NCBI GenBank assembly: GCA_955652345.1
Contig: CATPBV010000237.1
Location: forward strand, 1-5,758
Direction of reading: 5' to 3'
DNA: 5,758 bases
From: an uncultured Solirubrobacteraceae bacterium
GTDB taxonomy: Bacteria > Actinomycetota > Thermoleophilia > Solirubrobacterales > Solirubrobacteraceae
This document shows, piece by piece, positions 5,613 to 5,758 of this stretch. Positions within the stretch are counted from its first letter, which is position 1, and each line of letters begins with the position of its first letter. The translations under genes were made by a program, and so were the position numbers. The notes beneath the pieces are model-generated. The model did not search any database, was not told the origin of the DNA, and saw nothing but the letters and a program-made list of their open reading frames with translations.

Positions 5613-5618
5613 ACGTTA
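5613..5618 (-). promoter_or_regulatory. Possible -10 box for tRNA-Gln
   Basis: On the minus strand TAACGT fits TANNNT and lies 25 bases before the mature tRNA 5' end, leaving room for a short leader trimmed by RNase P. No good -35 is seen at normal spacing. It falls in the 41-base gap after the upstream gene's stop. Confidence 0.3.
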
Positions 5619-5628
5619 TCTGATGCAC

Positions 5629-5758
5629 CTAACAGACGGTCGTGCCCGGGTTGCACTCAGTCTCGCGCACGACGTGCCAGGCGGCCTGGATCGGCTCGAG
5701 GAAGTGCGGCGGCTCCTCCGCGCGAAGGTTGTCGTCGTAGCTGTAGTTCTTCACGTAG
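5629..5758 (-). CDS. Unidentified protein, C-terminal fragment
   Basis: The minus strand is open from the right edge to a TAG at 5631-5629, giving 42 visible residues. The segment includes YVKNYSYDDNLRAEEPPHFL, then a helix-like PIQAAWHVVRE, and ends TECNPGTTVC. It is rich in aromatic and charged residues, with two cysteines six residues apart at the very end, which could form a disulfide if the protein is exported. I do not recognise the family; the body lies outside the window. It is read as coding because the composition is protein-like and the stop falls just before the tRNA gene, in the same transcription direction. Confidence 0.6.
   Translation of the reverse strand, partial: YVKNYSYDDNLRAEEPPHFLEPIQAAWHVVRETECNPGTTVC

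Noticed and set aside
1..5758. CRISPR array, rRNA or insertion sequence
   Set aside because: No regularly spaced repeats, no rRNA-like conserved stretches and no transposase motifs were seen on either strand.

Overview
The window is GC-rich and looks actinobacterial. The evidence is a glmU-prs pair beside tRNA-Gln, a DUF4235 membrane protein, and a flavin/F420-type luciferase-like oxidoreductase. GTG and TTG starts and TANNNT boxes almost touching start codons fit the same picture. A deep-branching class such as Thermoleophilia is possible, but I cannot prove it from the sequence.

Layout, left to right. Bases 1-279 (+) are the 3' end of a luciferase-like (LLM-class) oxidoreductase gene. Bases 280-451 hold no convincing gene, but contain a perfect 12-bp inverted repeat and a short reading frame that resembles the start of an arylamine N-acetyltransferase. 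Bases 452-1156 (-) encode an unrecognised soluble acidic protein. It is divergent from a DUF4235 protein at 1287-1562 (+). After the DUF4235 stop, the same frame runs on through two hydrophobic segments, a possible broken gene or readthrough extension, and meets the leftward genes head-on near a small hairpin at 1789-1805.

The rest is transcribed leftwards (- strand), in order: the 3' end of an unidentified gene (5758-5629), tRNA-Gln(UUG) (5587-5516), a free-standing HNH endonuclease (5452-4697), glmU (4656-3241), prs (3156-2137), and a small protein (2131-1802). The small protein looks like the Xre/MbcA/ParS antitoxin family and starts 5 nt after the prs stop.

Functionally, GlmU makes UDP-GlcNAc for the cell wall and Prs makes PRPP for nucleotides, histidine, tryptophan and NAD. 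The pair is housekeeping. The accessory parts are the HNH gene, which separates tRNA-Gln from glmU and has lower GC than its neighbours, and the ParS-like gene. The latter is the most interesting item: a known toxin family neutralised by ParS antitoxins (ParT, RES domain) attacks Prs itself, yet no toxin gene is visible here.
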